The translations under genes and the position numbers were made by a program. Shown one piece after another: positions 29,654 to 38,375 of a DNA stretch of 64,000 nt. The stretch's first letter is position 1; each line of letters begins with the position of its first letter. The notes under the pieces were generated by a model, which saw nothing but the letters and a program-made list of their open reading frames with translations, was not told the origin of the DNA and made no database searches. Source of the stretch: AWTP1-13 sp963770295 (GTDB lineage Bacteria; Pseudomonadota; Alphaproteobacteria; Rhizobiales; Hyphomicrobiaceae); NCBI GenBank assembly GCA_963770295.1, contig CAVYPA010000025.1:1-64000 (forward strand), read 5' to 3'.

Positions 29654-29926
29654 ATGGGCTTAGATCAAATCGGCATTGCCCTCAGCGGCGTCATCGCAAT
29701 CTGGCTGACGCAAGACAAGCGTGCGACACGGCGCCGGTGGGCGTGTATCTTCGGGATGCTTGCCCAGCCCTTTTGGTTTTACGCTGCATGGAAGGCAGAG
29801 CAGTGGGGCATTTTCGCCATGTGCACGCTCTACACCTACGCATGGGCGAGAGGCCTCCGGGCACACTGGTTTAGCCGCCACTTTCCAGCGGGAGAGCGTC
29901 AGGATCAGGTAGAGGCGCGCAGCTAA
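29654..29926 (+). CDS. small membrane protein
   Basis: The 90-aa product from ATG 29654 (MGLDQIGIALSGVIAIWLTQ) contains three hydrophobic stretches, the later ones around IFGMLAQPFWFYAAW and WGIFAMCTLYTYAWARG. The aromatic-rich pattern matches uncharacterised holin-like or phage-associated proteins common in rhizobia. The frame is open to 29612, but the ATG places the first helix at the N-terminus. Function unknown. Confidence 0.6.
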   Translation: MGLDQIGIALSGVIAIWLTQDKRATRRRWACIFGMLAQPFWFYAAWKAEQWGIFAMCTLYTYAWARGLRAHWFSRHFPAGERQDQVEARS

Positions 29927-30129
29927 AAACGCGCCTAGTTGATCTCAAAGTCTCAACACCGACTTTGTTTTCGGCAAAATTCAACGGTCGTAACGTCGAC
30001 AATCAGCGCAAGGCGGATCGCTGGGGTTGAAAGCGTTGAGATCGAGGACCACGGGTCGGTCGATGGGACCCATCGAGTACGAGGCGCCACCACTTAGGCC
30101 GAAGATGTCCCCCCTGCAGGAGGGGACGC

Positions 30130-30393
30130 ATGGCCCGGGGATACCGCCGCAAGTGCAAGTGCTGCCTGAAGTTCTTTCGCCCTGACCCGTGTAACCGCCG
30201 TCACCAGCGCTACTGCGCGGCTCCCCGCTGCAGACGAGCCAGCAAGGCCGCCAGCCAAGCTCGCTGGCTCGGCAAACCCGCGAACCAGGGCTACTTCCGC
30301 GACGCGTGGCACGTCGCTCGCGTCCGCGCCTGGCGGTCGCGCAATCCCGGCTACTGGCGCAGGGGGCAATGCCCTGCAACTTGCTGCTCGTAA
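30130..30393 (+). pseudogene. zinc-ribbon-like protein, truncated
   Basis: An 87-aa frame starting MARGYRRKCKCCLKFFRPDP, with CKCC...YCAAPRCRRASK, typical of a zinc-finger protein family seen next to transposon genes in rhizobia. The last conserved piece is VRAWRSRNPGYWRR, after which the frame runs into unrelated sequence. Family members are longer, so this looks like an N-terminal fragment joined to other debris. It sits directly before an integrase fragment. Confidence 0.5.
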
Positions 30394-30403
30394 TCAACGT
30401 GTT

Positions 30404-30835
30404 GTGAACGGTCCGGAGATCGATCGCCTGCTTGAGGCGGCAAAGAAGGGGCGCCACGGCATTCGCGACCACGCCCTTCTGCTCATGATCTACCGGCACG
30501 GCTTGCGGGTCAGCGAGGCCATCCAGATGCGTCGCAACCAGCTCGATGTCAAGCGGTCGAGGCTGTGGGTCGCTCGCCTCAACGGCAGCCTGAGCGTCGA
30601 ACACCCGATTGCCGGCGATGAGCTGCGCGCGATCAAGCGCTACCTCGCCACCCGGCGCGTCTGGCCGCATATGCTGCGCCACTCCTGCGGCTACTACCTG
30701 GCCGACCAGGGCACCGATCTGCGCACCATGCAGGGCTACCTCTCCACTGATGATTCGCGCCTTCGGGGCGCACTGCCAGGAGCCGACATGCACGGAGTGT
30801 CGCTCGAACTGCCACCGATCGCTAGACACACTTAG
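30404..30835 (+). pseudogene. tyrosine recombinase (phage integrase) with internal deletion
   Basis: The frame carries the first catalytic Arg (YRHGLRVSEAIQMRR) and the H-x-x-R pair (HMLRHSCGYYLADQGTDLRTMQ). About 35 residues normally between the ATRR and HPHMLRHS segments are missing, and the C-terminal LGH/Tyr nucleophile region is replaced by unrelated residues. It retains the folded look of the small single-domain integrases that flank transposons in rhizobia, but cannot be active. Confidence 0.75.
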
Positions 30836-31031
30836 GGTTTGCAAGCTTGCGCACTGAGGGTTTGTTCCCATTGATAGCGTTCCCGCAAGACTGCTGATCT
30901 TCGGCGAGACCTTGCGCGCGACGCGCGTTGGAACAAATCGCTGCGATAGGGATCGTGCCTTCAAAAGGGGCCTGGAAGGCGGTAGCGCGCCAACGGCAAT
31001 CGACGATATTGACCACTGGAGAACCTGGCTT

Positions 31032-31823
31032 ATGCGCGTGGCAATAGTGCTCGGTCTTTGCGTATCCGGGTATCTCGCGCTGGCTTACTTAGTGTTTCCC
31101 GTGCTTTGGTCGCATTACGAGCACCAGCCCGGCCTGCGGGGCCGGCCTATGACGACGGTCACGGCTCAGGGAATCCCCGGCGGCCCGCTGAACATCGGTC
31201 TCGTCGGCAGCTGGGACGATGTTGTCAGAGCATGGGGATTGGCTGGGTGGTATCCCGCGGATCCGATCACATTGAAAACGAGCCTGGAGATCGCGGAGAG
31301 CGTATTGCTGCACAGGCAATATACGGACGCTCCAGTCAGCAATCTCTTTTACGACGGTCGGCAACAAGACCTTGCGTTCGAGAAGTCTGTCGGCGGCAGC
31401 GCCGACGAGCGTCATCATGTTCGGTTGTGGATCACGCTCAAGGAGGGCGCAGAGCAGCGGCCGGTCTGGCTCGGTTCCGCGACCTTTGACCGAGGCGTCG
31501 GCATCAGCCGCTACACCGGTCAGATCACGCACCACATCGCGCCCAATATTGATGCCGAGCGCGATTTAGTGATCGCGGAGCTCTCCCGCATCGGCGTACT
31601 CATGCAGATCTATCAGGTCAGCGGGATCGGTCCCACGATCAACGGTCGTAATGGCGAAGGCGACCGCTATTTCACCGACGGTGAAATCACGGTGGGCGTG
31701 ATCCGTCCGCAAGCGATAGCAGAGGCTGGGTTGCCCGATAGAAAGCCCAGCCCGACCACTATTGACCTGAAGAATTCAATCTGGTCCAGCATCAGAAATG
31801 GTCTGAGCCGGCTCTTCAATTGA
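31032..31823 (+). CDS. LssY C-terminal-domain membrane-anchored protein
   Basis: From the ATG at 31032 the protein has 263 residues, with a single N-terminal membrane anchor (VAIVLGLCVSGYLALAYLVF). The rest is an LssY_C-type domain: PLNIGLVGSWDDVVRAWGLAGWYPADP, PVSNLFYDGRQQDLAFEK, RHHVRLW, PVWLGSATFDRGVGISR, HHIAPNIDAERD. LssY domains accompany phosphatases and sulphide/lipid-related exporters, but the biochemical role is not established. The frame is open to 30912; the ATG with GGAG upstream matches the anchor. Intact. Confidence 0.75.
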   Translation: MRVAIVLGLCVSGYLALAYLVFPVLWSHYEHQPGLRGRPMTTVTAQGIPGGPLNIGLVGSWDDVVRAWGLAGWYPADPITLKTSLEIAESVLLHRQYTDAPVSNLFYDGRQQDLAFEKSVGGSADERHHVRLWITLKEGAEQRPVWLGSATFDRGVGISRYTGQITHHIAPNIDAERDLVIAELSRIGVLMQIYQVSGIGPTINGRNGEGDRYFTDGEITVGVIRPQAIAEAGLPDRKPSPTTIDLKNSIWSSIRNGLSRLFN

Positions 31824-32008
31824 GCAGATTCAATTCGCGCGGCATCCGGCTTCTACGTCGACCACTTGCGTGAAGAAGGGCCCTTAGTTAGGGGTCAAAC
31901 CTCGCCGTCACGGACGGCAGATGAACCCTCGACGCGGCGGCGTAAGCGGTATTGTACAGGACGCATTGACTACCACGGAAATTGCCCACACTCTCACGCG
32001 TGGATCGG

Positions 32009-32158
32009 ATGGTGAGCGCGATGATCAAGAAGAAGCAGCTCGACTTGAGGCGCATCCATCATTCGCCGCTGTTCTGGGTAGGCGCTTTCTTGTTCCTAGC
32101 GGCGATGTCTATCTATGTATTCTCCGACGATCTCTCCTGGCGACCAAGCGCCCGATGA
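32009..32158 (+). CDS. 49-aa single-pass membrane protein
   Basis: ATG 32009 gives MVSAMIKKKQLDLRRIHHSP, then a hydrophobic helix (LFWVGAFLFLAAMSIYVF) and SDDLSWRPSAR. The positive N-terminus and clean helix predict a cytoplasm-in, single-span inner-membrane protein. A second in-frame ATG lies at 32021. The composition and crisp stop support a real small gene; I recall similar small proteins in bradyrhizobia but cannot confirm it here. Confidence 0.6.
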   Translation: MVSAMIKKKQLDLRRIHHSPLFWVGAFLFLAAMSIYVFSDDLSWRPSAR

Positions 32159-32331
32159 TCGGCTACGCAGGGCGCTACGAAGTGTCATGCCCCTGAGGTC
32201 CAACCGTTCCTGCATCGGAGCATCGAGGGCATCAGACCAGCATCCACCACCGACGGCCCGGTGGTCTGCGAATACGCGGAGGGTTGGTTGACGCTGCGGC
32301 GGTGACGCACGGCGGACTACCACTTTTGCCT

Positions 32332-33153
32332 TTAGTTCGGGAGGTGCGCCTTCCAGTAGGCATCTACCTTTTGACCCTCCTGATCAAATTGGCCGGCTGT
32401 TGCGAATTGGTTCTTGGTCACCCGCGGGGCGGCGTCCATGACGCTCTTGGTGGTGTCGAGTACGAGCAGCTTCGCGTTCTGGGATATCTTGAAGGCCTCC
32501 CAGGGGACCGGAACGTATTTTTCATCGATCCCGAAAATCCCACCTCGGCCGATCACCAGATAGGCGATCTTATCTGTCTTCGGACTCATCACGAGGTCTT
32601 CAACACTGCCGAGAGCCTCGTTCTGCGGGCTGCGTACGTCGGTGCCGACCAATTCGTCGGACCGGAGCGAGGTATTCATGCTGGTGACCGGCTGCGCGTT
32701 GGCGATCTCCAGTTGCCGCCAGCCCTGCAGGTTCGTCGGCGAAACTTTCGCGCTGCGCATATCGGCCACGTAAACATTGTAGATATTGCGGGTCGCAGCG
32801 AGCACATCCTCACAGGGCTGTTGCTTCCCTTGCCGGGCGAGAATATTGGCGGAGGCAACAAGCGTCCGAAGCTCGTAGCCTCGCCGCGCGTTCTGAAAGC
32901 CGGCTCTAGTTTCACGGCCGAGGCCATATAAGCCGCCATATCCATATCCGTACATCGGATAGCCGTAACCATACCCAGAACCACCCACCCAATAGCCGTC
33001 TTTCTCCATCTGTTTGTCGAAAGCGCGCAAATCGTTGAGGCACTTCTCTGCTGGCTTAACGGCCGTGACTCTCTTTTCAGCCGCCAGCAAGGTGGTGGCA
33101 AAACCAAGACAGAGAAATGCTGCCACGGCGCCAGCTAGTGTCGAGCGTTCCAT
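32332..33153 (-). CDS. secreted PRC-barrel domain protein
   Basis: From the ATG at 33153 the 273-aa product has a signal peptide (MERSTLAGAVAAFLCLGFA to LLAAEK) and a Gly/Tyr-rich segment (GYGYGYPMYGYGYGG). A helical region follows, and a C-terminal PRC-barrel (ELVGTDVRSPQNEALGSVEDLVM, KIAYLVIGRGGIFGI, YVPVPWEAFKI). Exported PRC-barrel proteins of this kind are common in Bradyrhizobiaceae and are linked to envelope stress by context only. The frame extends upstream to 33216, but the signal peptide fixes the start. Intact. Confidence 0.75.
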   Translation of the reverse strand: MERSTLAGAVAAFLCLGFATTLLAAEKRVTAVKPAEKCLNDLRAFDKQMEKDGYWVGGSGYGYGYPMYGYGYGGLYGLGRETRAGFQNARRGYELRTLVASANILARQGKQQPCEDVLAATRNIYNVYVADMRSAKVSPTNLQGWRQLEIANAQPVTSMNTSLRSDELVGTDVRSPQNEALGSVEDLVMSPKTDKIAYLVIGRGGIFGIDEKYVPVPWEAFKISQNAKLLVLDTTKSVMDAAPRVTKNQFATAGQFDQEGQKVDAYWKAHLPN

Positions 33154-33240
33154 GTGACCCGGTCTCCTTATTGTCGTTTGGACCCAGCAGCAATGGGAGC
33201 GACTGCCAGATACCACGCTGGCGAACTGGCTAATTCAGAG

Positions 33241-33483
33241 TTACTGAACAAGCTTTGCGCGAAGGTGCGCGAACTCCTGGGCGCTGATCGATCCAGATTT
33301 TTTTAGCCGATCAAGCTTTTCAATTTCGTCGGCAACACTAAAGCCAGCCACCCGCCGGAGTTCGTCACGTGCCTGATAAGTCTGCTGGTTGCTGCGTTCC
33401 GCCATACCCTTGGCCTCGAAGATCATGTACGCGAACACCCCGATGTATGGGGCTACAATTAGCCGGGTTGGCCCCGCATTCAT
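33241..33483 (-). CDS. SHOCT-domain membrane protein
   Basis: An 80-aa protein with one N-terminal hydrophobic segment (LIVAPYIGVFAYMIF), a charged linker, and a C-terminal SHOCT motif (ADEIEKLDRLKKSGSISAQEFAHLRAKLV). SHOCT motifs are short oligomerisation-like helices at protein C-termini. It precedes the PRC-barrel gene on the same strand by 87 bp, so the two may be co-transcribed. Confidence 0.7.
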   Translation of the reverse strand: MNAGPTRLIVAPYIGVFAYMIFEAKGMAERSNQQTYQARDELRRVAGFSVADEIEKLDRLKKSGSISAQEFAHLRAKLVQ

Positions 33484-33568
33484 GGCATCGCCGGGCGCGA
33501 GAGGTCCGATGCGTATGGCATCGTTACTTCGTGCGCGTAAGGCTCGATCTTGGCCTCGGCGAGGATCA

Positions 33569-33850
33569 CTAAGAGAGATTCAGGCCTTGCCACGGAGGCG
33601 TAAACAGAGCAATCGGTTCGAATCCTGATTTCAGAGTGAGACGTACCCTGAGCACTCCCGTCGGCAGTGTCCAGGCCGCGGCCGTCTTGCCGCCGTTCCC
33701 CTTGGGCGAGGTCCTTCCCTCCACGGCCTCCGCAGAGGGCGAGCCCTCGTTGTTCGGCTGCTTCACTGGGGACACCGCGTCGAACGGGCTTGTCGCCGTG
33801 CGCCGAGCGGCGCGACCGATTTCGAGAGACTGTGTCAGGTGCTGACAACG
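33569..33850 (-). pseudogene. possible group II intron maturase N-terminal remnant
   Basis: The frame contains VKQPNNEGSPSAEAVEGRT followed by PKGNGGKTAAAWTL, resembling the leader of group II intron-encoded proteins (usually ...AEPVEGRAxxKGN...). No reverse-transcriptase core follows. The piece is short, so assignment is tentative. A reverse-transcriptase fragment from a similar element occurs at about 53570. Confidence 0.4.
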
Positions 33851-33899
33851 CGCGCCCCGAGCGCGCCAAGGTCCTGGGACACTGGCCAGAGCCCACAGG

Positions 33900-34286
33900 A
33901 TCGAGGCCATCGTCGTCACGGAGCTGAGCCGCTGGGGCCGGAGCACTCAGGAGCTAGTACAGACGCTCGACGATTTGCATGGCTGGAAAGGTAGCATCCT
34001 GGCTCAGACGGGCCTAAGTTTCGATCTCAGCACCGCGAGCGGCAAGCTGATGCGCACCATCATGGCCGGCCTCGCCGAATTCGAGCGCGAGCGGCGGGTA
34101 GGGCGCGCGGCGTAAAGCTCGGGCGGCAGCCAGGTCAGCATCCTTCAGACAAGAAGGCCAAGCGGGTGCTCGGCATGCATGCCGACGCGGCGGGCTGTCC
34201 GATCGCGGCTGATCGGCCGCAATCTCGGACTAAGCAAGAATACGGTAATGGAGATCGTCAAGCGCGAAGAGGCGCGACCTCCCTAA
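33900..34286 (+). pseudogene. serine recombinase (resolvase/invertase) remnant
   Basis: A piece of the catalytic domain (ELSRWGRSTQELVQTLDDLH, LSFDLSTASGKLMRTIMAGL, AEFERE) runs into a stop near 34113. A second frame then gives the C-terminal helix-turn-helix (SRLIGRNLGLSKNTVMEIVK). The N-terminal part with the catalytic serine is missing, and at least one frame change separates the pieces. Confidence 0.75.
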
Positions 34287-34301
34287 CTCACGCGCCGGGA
34301 A

Positions 34302-35035
34302 TTACGTAGCTGCATCTGCTCTCGGACGGTTAAATACGGCTAGCGTTGCGTAGGGGTAGTGCACATCCCGTATGTCACGGGCGAGGACAAGGCAGCGTGC
34401 CGCGCCTGATCGTTCGAACACGTGAGAGGCCGCATTTTCCATGATCTGATGCCTATTCTCATCTTCAAAGAATGCCACGCACGCGAAACCCACAGCGCGC
34501 CATTCGGGTGGAAGGAGTATCACAATATTTTCGCTGTCGGGTGCGTCGCGCGGCTGACTAAGCAGCTTGGACCTCATCCGCACATAGTGCTGCTCAAACT
34601 CCGCCTGTTGCTCAACGCGGAGGCTTAAGAGTAGGAGTGCAATCTCTGTCCATCGTGGATCTTTCGCTGCGTCAGGCGGGTGACGATGTCAACGAGCCAC
34701 TTACCCATCTTGCGTCTGGGGAGCTGGCGAGCCAAACCCTGATCGCGGGCCTGAAAGTACTGGTCGATCTTGCCCGACATCCCGACCGCAATGATGCTCC
34801 TCTCCCCCTTCTCGGAATCGCCGAGATCGAGGCCGGTGGCGAGGTAGAGGCCCAACAAGTCCAGCTCATCCCCAAGATAAACCACAGTCTCCTGAATACG
34901 TTGCTCGCGTTCCCGAGCCACCTGCCGCACGCTAATGTGCTGGCCCTCGTTGCCCACCGCCTCACCGCGCAAGGCCCATGAACGACGCGGCCTATGCCGC
35001 GAAAGCCCGCAACAATCACCCTCAACGTGTCCCAA
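34302..35035 (-). pseudogene. unknown protein, one frameshift and truncated N-terminus
   Basis: Two adjoining frames make one protein-like sequence. The first (to 34625) includes ETVVYLGDELDLLGLYLATG and PRRKMGKWLVDIVTRL. The second (34625-34302) includes LRVEQQAEFEQHYVRMRSKL, ENIVILLPPEWRAVGFACVA, NAASHVFERSGAARCLVLA and DVHYPYATLAVF. A single frame change near 34640 joins them. The upstream end lies in the 231-bp repeat, so the native N-terminus is absent. I recall no named family; both halves look like a folded soluble protein. Confidence 0.5.
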
Positions 35036-35132
35036 AGCGTCCCGCCCGGCCAGCCGTCAATCCGGCCGATGCAGCGCGACCGCCGCTGACCGTCTTAACT
35101 ACAAGTGATTACGGCGAATAAAATGGGCTAGG
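34904..35132. repeat. 231 bp repeat, copy B (inverted relative to 11421-11651)
   Basis: The reverse complement matches copy A from CCTAGCCCATTTTATTCGCC to GCTCGGGAACGCGAG with scattered substitutions. Immediately beyond, in the direction of the broken gene at 34302, the two contexts become unrelated. Confidence 0.8.
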
Positions 35133-35683
35133 ACGCTAACCTTCCAGCCGTGCAAATCGTCGAGGGTCTGGACGAGGTCTTGCGTGCTGCGGCCACACCG
35201 GCTGACAATTGAACCCCTCACGAGTTCGGCAGCGAAAATGCAGCATTTATCGGGCAAAAAGCACTGCAGCTAGTGTATCAAATACACTCTAGTCTAACAA
35301 GGACAAGATTCACCGTGCTAATCCGGAGTCCGGTTTTGAGTAACGCCCTTCGAGGTCGAGTGACTTCAGGACGTCGCTGGCTGACGCGCTATTGCTGAAG
35401 GTTCGCGGTCACCAGGCCGGCGGCAGCGCGACGATCAATCCCGCGACGCGGGCTCTTCTTTGTCAAGGCATCAAGACGCGGGGGCTTCCGGTTCCGATGG
35501 TCAAGCAGAACTAATAATGGCTTGAGATTTGGAGTGGGTCGCAGCCGTTGTTGACCCCGATCCGACATCGATCGTGCCACGCAATGCCCTTGCACATTCG
35601 CGCACTCTGGCTTGGCGCCCCTGCACTAGCAGTCGATTTCATGGCAGTCTAGTGGAGACAACACAACATCACCGGAGGCGTTG
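35133..35683. other. no recognisable gene
   Basis: Nothing convincing is encoded between the repeat and the P450. An A/T-rich stretch near 35270-35320 (TAGTGTATCAAATACACTCTAG, containing the palindrome TGTAT-CAAA-TACA-like) is a possible promoter/operator region, weakly supported. Confidence 0.3.
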
Positions 35684-36949
35684 ATGCGTGCTCACTTGGT
35701 TCCGTCCGCCAGCATCGATCTGTCCGACAACGCCACGTTTGCCCAGGGATTCCCGCACGAGCACTTCACATGGGCACGCGAGCATGCCCCCATCTACTGG
35801 CATGAACCAACGCCCATAACCCCTGATGGGGAGGGCTTCTGGGTGATGAGCCGGCACGAGGATGCCATGGCCATCATGCTCGATCCGGTAACGTTTTCCT
35901 CCGACAAGGGTGGCGGGCGCACTGCTGGCGGCACCGGGCTGCATGACGAGTACCAGGCTGGCAAGTTCCTTAACTGGACCGACGATCCTCGGCACAAGCG
36001 GCTGCGTGGCCTCGTCAACAAGGGCTTCACCAACCGGGCCATCCACGATCTTGAGGCGGAGCTGCGCCGCCGCACGGTCGGCCTGATCGAGGCGTCGCCC
36101 GAAAACGAACCGTTCGATTTCGTCGAACGCTTCTCGCGTGATCTCCCGCTGCAAGCGATCTGCCTGTTGCTCGGAGTGCCACAAGGAGACCGCGCGCAGC
36201 TTGCGGCATGGGTTGACGCCGGCGTCGCCGCACCAACGCCGGAGATTATTGCCAGAGACTATGCGCGGCGCCTGCGTGACTATGCCACCGGCCTGATCGC
36301 CCGGAAGCGCAAAAATCTGACCGATGATATCATGTCGACGATTATCAGGGCGCAGCTCGAGCCGGGGGAAGATGGCAGCGACGGCGGCCCCCTTACGGAT
36401 GATGAACTGGTCAATTTCTTCATGCTGCTATTTCCGGCTGGCGCCGAAACGACGCGCAGCGCCATCGCTGGCGGTTTGCGAGCGTTGATAGCACACCCTG
36501 AGCAGCTCGACCGGTTGCGTACGACCGGCATCGCCGAGATGCGCATCGCCGTCGACGAGATCCTGCGCTGGACCACGCCCTCGATCCACAAGCGCCGCAC
36601 GGCAACGCGCGAGGTGAACTACAAGGGCCACCGCATCAAGGCCGGCGACAAGGTCACTTACTGGGAGATGTCGGCCAATCGCGATCAGGCCGTGTTCGAC
36701 GAACCCTTCCGATTCAACATTGCCCGCTCGCCCAACCGTCACGTGGCCCTCGGCTTCGGTGCCCATGTGTGCCTTGGCGCCAGCCTGGCTCGCATGGAGA
36801 TTCGGCTGGCCTTCGCCGAGCTGCTGGCGCGGGTTGAAGCCTTCACGCCCGAGGGGCCGATCGAGTGGATGCCGAGCAACCGTCTGCTCGGCATTCGGCA
36901 CATGCCGCTGAGCATCCAGTTTCGCAGGGACAAGATGTTCACTGCCTGA
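35684..36949 (+). CDS. cytochrome P450 monooxygenase
   Basis: A 421-aa soluble bacterial P450. The I-helix motif is AGAETTRS (about residue 250), the ExxR pair is EILR (about 295), and the heme-binding loop is FGAHVCLGASLAR with the thiolate Cys near residue 363. NWTDDPRHKRLRGLVNKGFT matches the conserved helix C region. It needs ferredoxin or another redox partner, none of which is nearby. The C-terminal half resembles lipid or sterol hydroxylase-type P450s, but the substrate cannot be read. ATG 35684 is preferred over the adjacent TTG because of GGAGG eight bases upstream. Intact. Confidence 0.92.
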   Translation: MRAHLVPSASIDLSDNATFAQGFPHEHFTWAREHAPIYWHEPTPITPDGEGFWVMSRHEDAMAIMLDPVTFSSDKGGGRTAGGTGLHDEYQAGKFLNWTDDPRHKRLRGLVNKGFTNRAIHDLEAELRRRTVGLIEASPENEPFDFVERFSRDLPLQAICLLLGVPQGDRAQLAAWVDAGVAAPTPEIIARDYARRLRDYATGLIARKRKNLTDDIMSTIIRAQLEPGEDGSDGGPLTDDELVNFFMLLFPAGAETTRSAIAGGLRALIAHPEQLDRLRTTGIAEMRIAVDEILRWTTPSIHKRRTATREVNYKGHRIKAGDKVTYWEMSANRDQAVFDEPFRFNIARSPNRHVALGFGAHVCLGASLARMEIRLAFAELLARVEAFTPEGPIEWMPSNRLLGIRHMPLSIQFRRDKMFTA

Positions 36950-37776
36950 TGTGCCTGACCACCGCACCACGACAAGGTCGCCAAACCCTATAATCGGGTA
37001 GCCAAGCCCCACGTGCAGGTCGGTGCGCGCTCTCACGACAGCTAAGACCGAGACCGAGTGGTCAACTTCGACTTCAACAGCAACTACTTCCAGCCACCGC
37101 TGCCGCCGCTGATGCGGCGCGACATGAAGTCCAGCCAGGATGCCGCGCGCTCCCTGGCCGGAGATTGGACGCCCCGCGACTTCCCGCTGACATCGCCGGA
37201 GGCCCACTGGGAGCCCGGTGTTGACGCCCTGAAACGAGCGGTCGCCTCAGCACTGCTCGATCGCTTTGATCGAGGCGCACGGCTTCGACGATTATGCGGC
37301 CAAAACTCATCTTGGCGCTCCTTCTGTCGAACGGATAGGGCGCCGTATCCAGCGCTCTAAGCCTGCCGAAACGCTGCCCCGCGAGATCGAGCTTGCTCAT
37401 GGATGTTTCTCCAAAACACAAAGGGGGCCGCTTTGCCAGGGACCGCCTGCTCGATAAGGTTTCGTGCGCGCTTAGCCGCCGGTGAGTTAGTCTTCCTTCG
37501 CGGCTGGCTTATAAGTCGGGCCGCGGGTGAGGATGACCGAGATCCGGCCCAGCGCGAGACTCAGGGCGATCGCCGCTTTACCCGCTTCGACGCCTTCTGC
37601 TTCAGCCTGGTTGACACGTCGAGGCGGCGCTGGTCGGGTGCAAGCTTGGCGTTTGGCGGACGGACTTCCGATCATACTGCACGTTCGCTACTAGGGCCGA
37701 CGGGAGCGGAGCGACGGTCGCGCACCGAGCGCAGGAAGGCGCAGACGAATGTACTCGGCGGGAGTGTTCTGGCTTC
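36950..37776. other. no confident gene; possible eroded fragments
   Basis: A plus-strand frame (37058-37360) begins MVNFDFNSNYFQPPLPPLMR but runs out of protein-like character; the minus strand near 37400 begins MSKLDLAGQRFGRL, which recalls HNH/AP2-type phage proteins but is not sustained. Neither is called. Confidence 0.3.
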
Positions 37777-38322
37777 CTAAACGTATTTTCGGGTCACAAG
37801 TCCCAATAAACCGGTGGTGTAAGCTTCAGCGGTTGTGCGCCAGATACCTGCTGGCGGTCTTCCCGCGGGTCGCGGCGTCGCCAGGAGCAATGTCACCTGC
37901 CGGGCGCTCACTAAGTTGATTATCTCCACGTCTGGATAATCGAGTACCCACCACAAGTCTACCGGCTTCGGCTGCGGAGCGCCGCTCAGAGACAGCTGTA
38001 GCGTCTTCAATAGACCAGTCCCGATGATGGGCGCGATGGGTTGCTTTTCTGGGAAGTAAACGTCAGGAGAGCCAACATCAAGCCAATGAGATATAAAGTA
38101 GTCCGAAATTGACCTGATTTGGGGAGCTGCAACTCCCAATGGTAAGAAGAGGTGGTGCGCGAGCGTCATTTCCAGATTTGGAAAATCACTACTTGCCGTA
38201 TTAGATAGCGCCTGCTCGAGCGTAGTAAGAAGATCTCGCGCATTGGGTCTCGTTGACATCTCGTCGAGGTGATGGAAGAGCGGTCCTTTCGCCACCGCGC
38301 TGAAAGGAATAAATGGACCCAT
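37777..38322 (-). CDS. hypothetical protein downstream of SAM-cyclase gene
   Basis: A 181-aa protein with a natural composition (MGPFIPFSAVAKGPLFHHLD; NLEMTLAHHLFLPLGV; PVDLWWVLDYPDVEIINLV). No domain or export signal is recognised. It lies 53 bp beyond the end of the cyclase gene on the same strand, so it may belong to the same transcript. Confidence 0.5.
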   Translation of the reverse strand: MGPFIPFSAVAKGPLFHHLDEMSTRPNARDLLTTLEQALSNTASSDFPNLEMTLAHHLFLPLGVAAPQIRSISDYFISHWLDVGSPDVYFPEKQPIAPIIGTGLLKTLQLSLSGAPQPKPVDLWWVLDYPDVEIINLVSARQVTLLLATPRPAGRPPAGIWRTTAEAYTTGLLGLVTRKYV

Positions 38323-38375
38323 CGTTCAATCCTCCCGTCCAGTTTGGGCACCCACGAGCCGCCTTTGCATGGCGG

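Noticed and set aside
29314..29874. 186-aa plus-strand ORF
   Set aside because: No domain, His/Cys/Arg-rich, and it overlaps a better-supported membrane protein in another frame.
33605..33630. GGTTCGAATCC, like a tRNA T-loop
   Set aside because: The flanking bases cannot form the T stem, and no acceptor or anticodon arm is found upstream.
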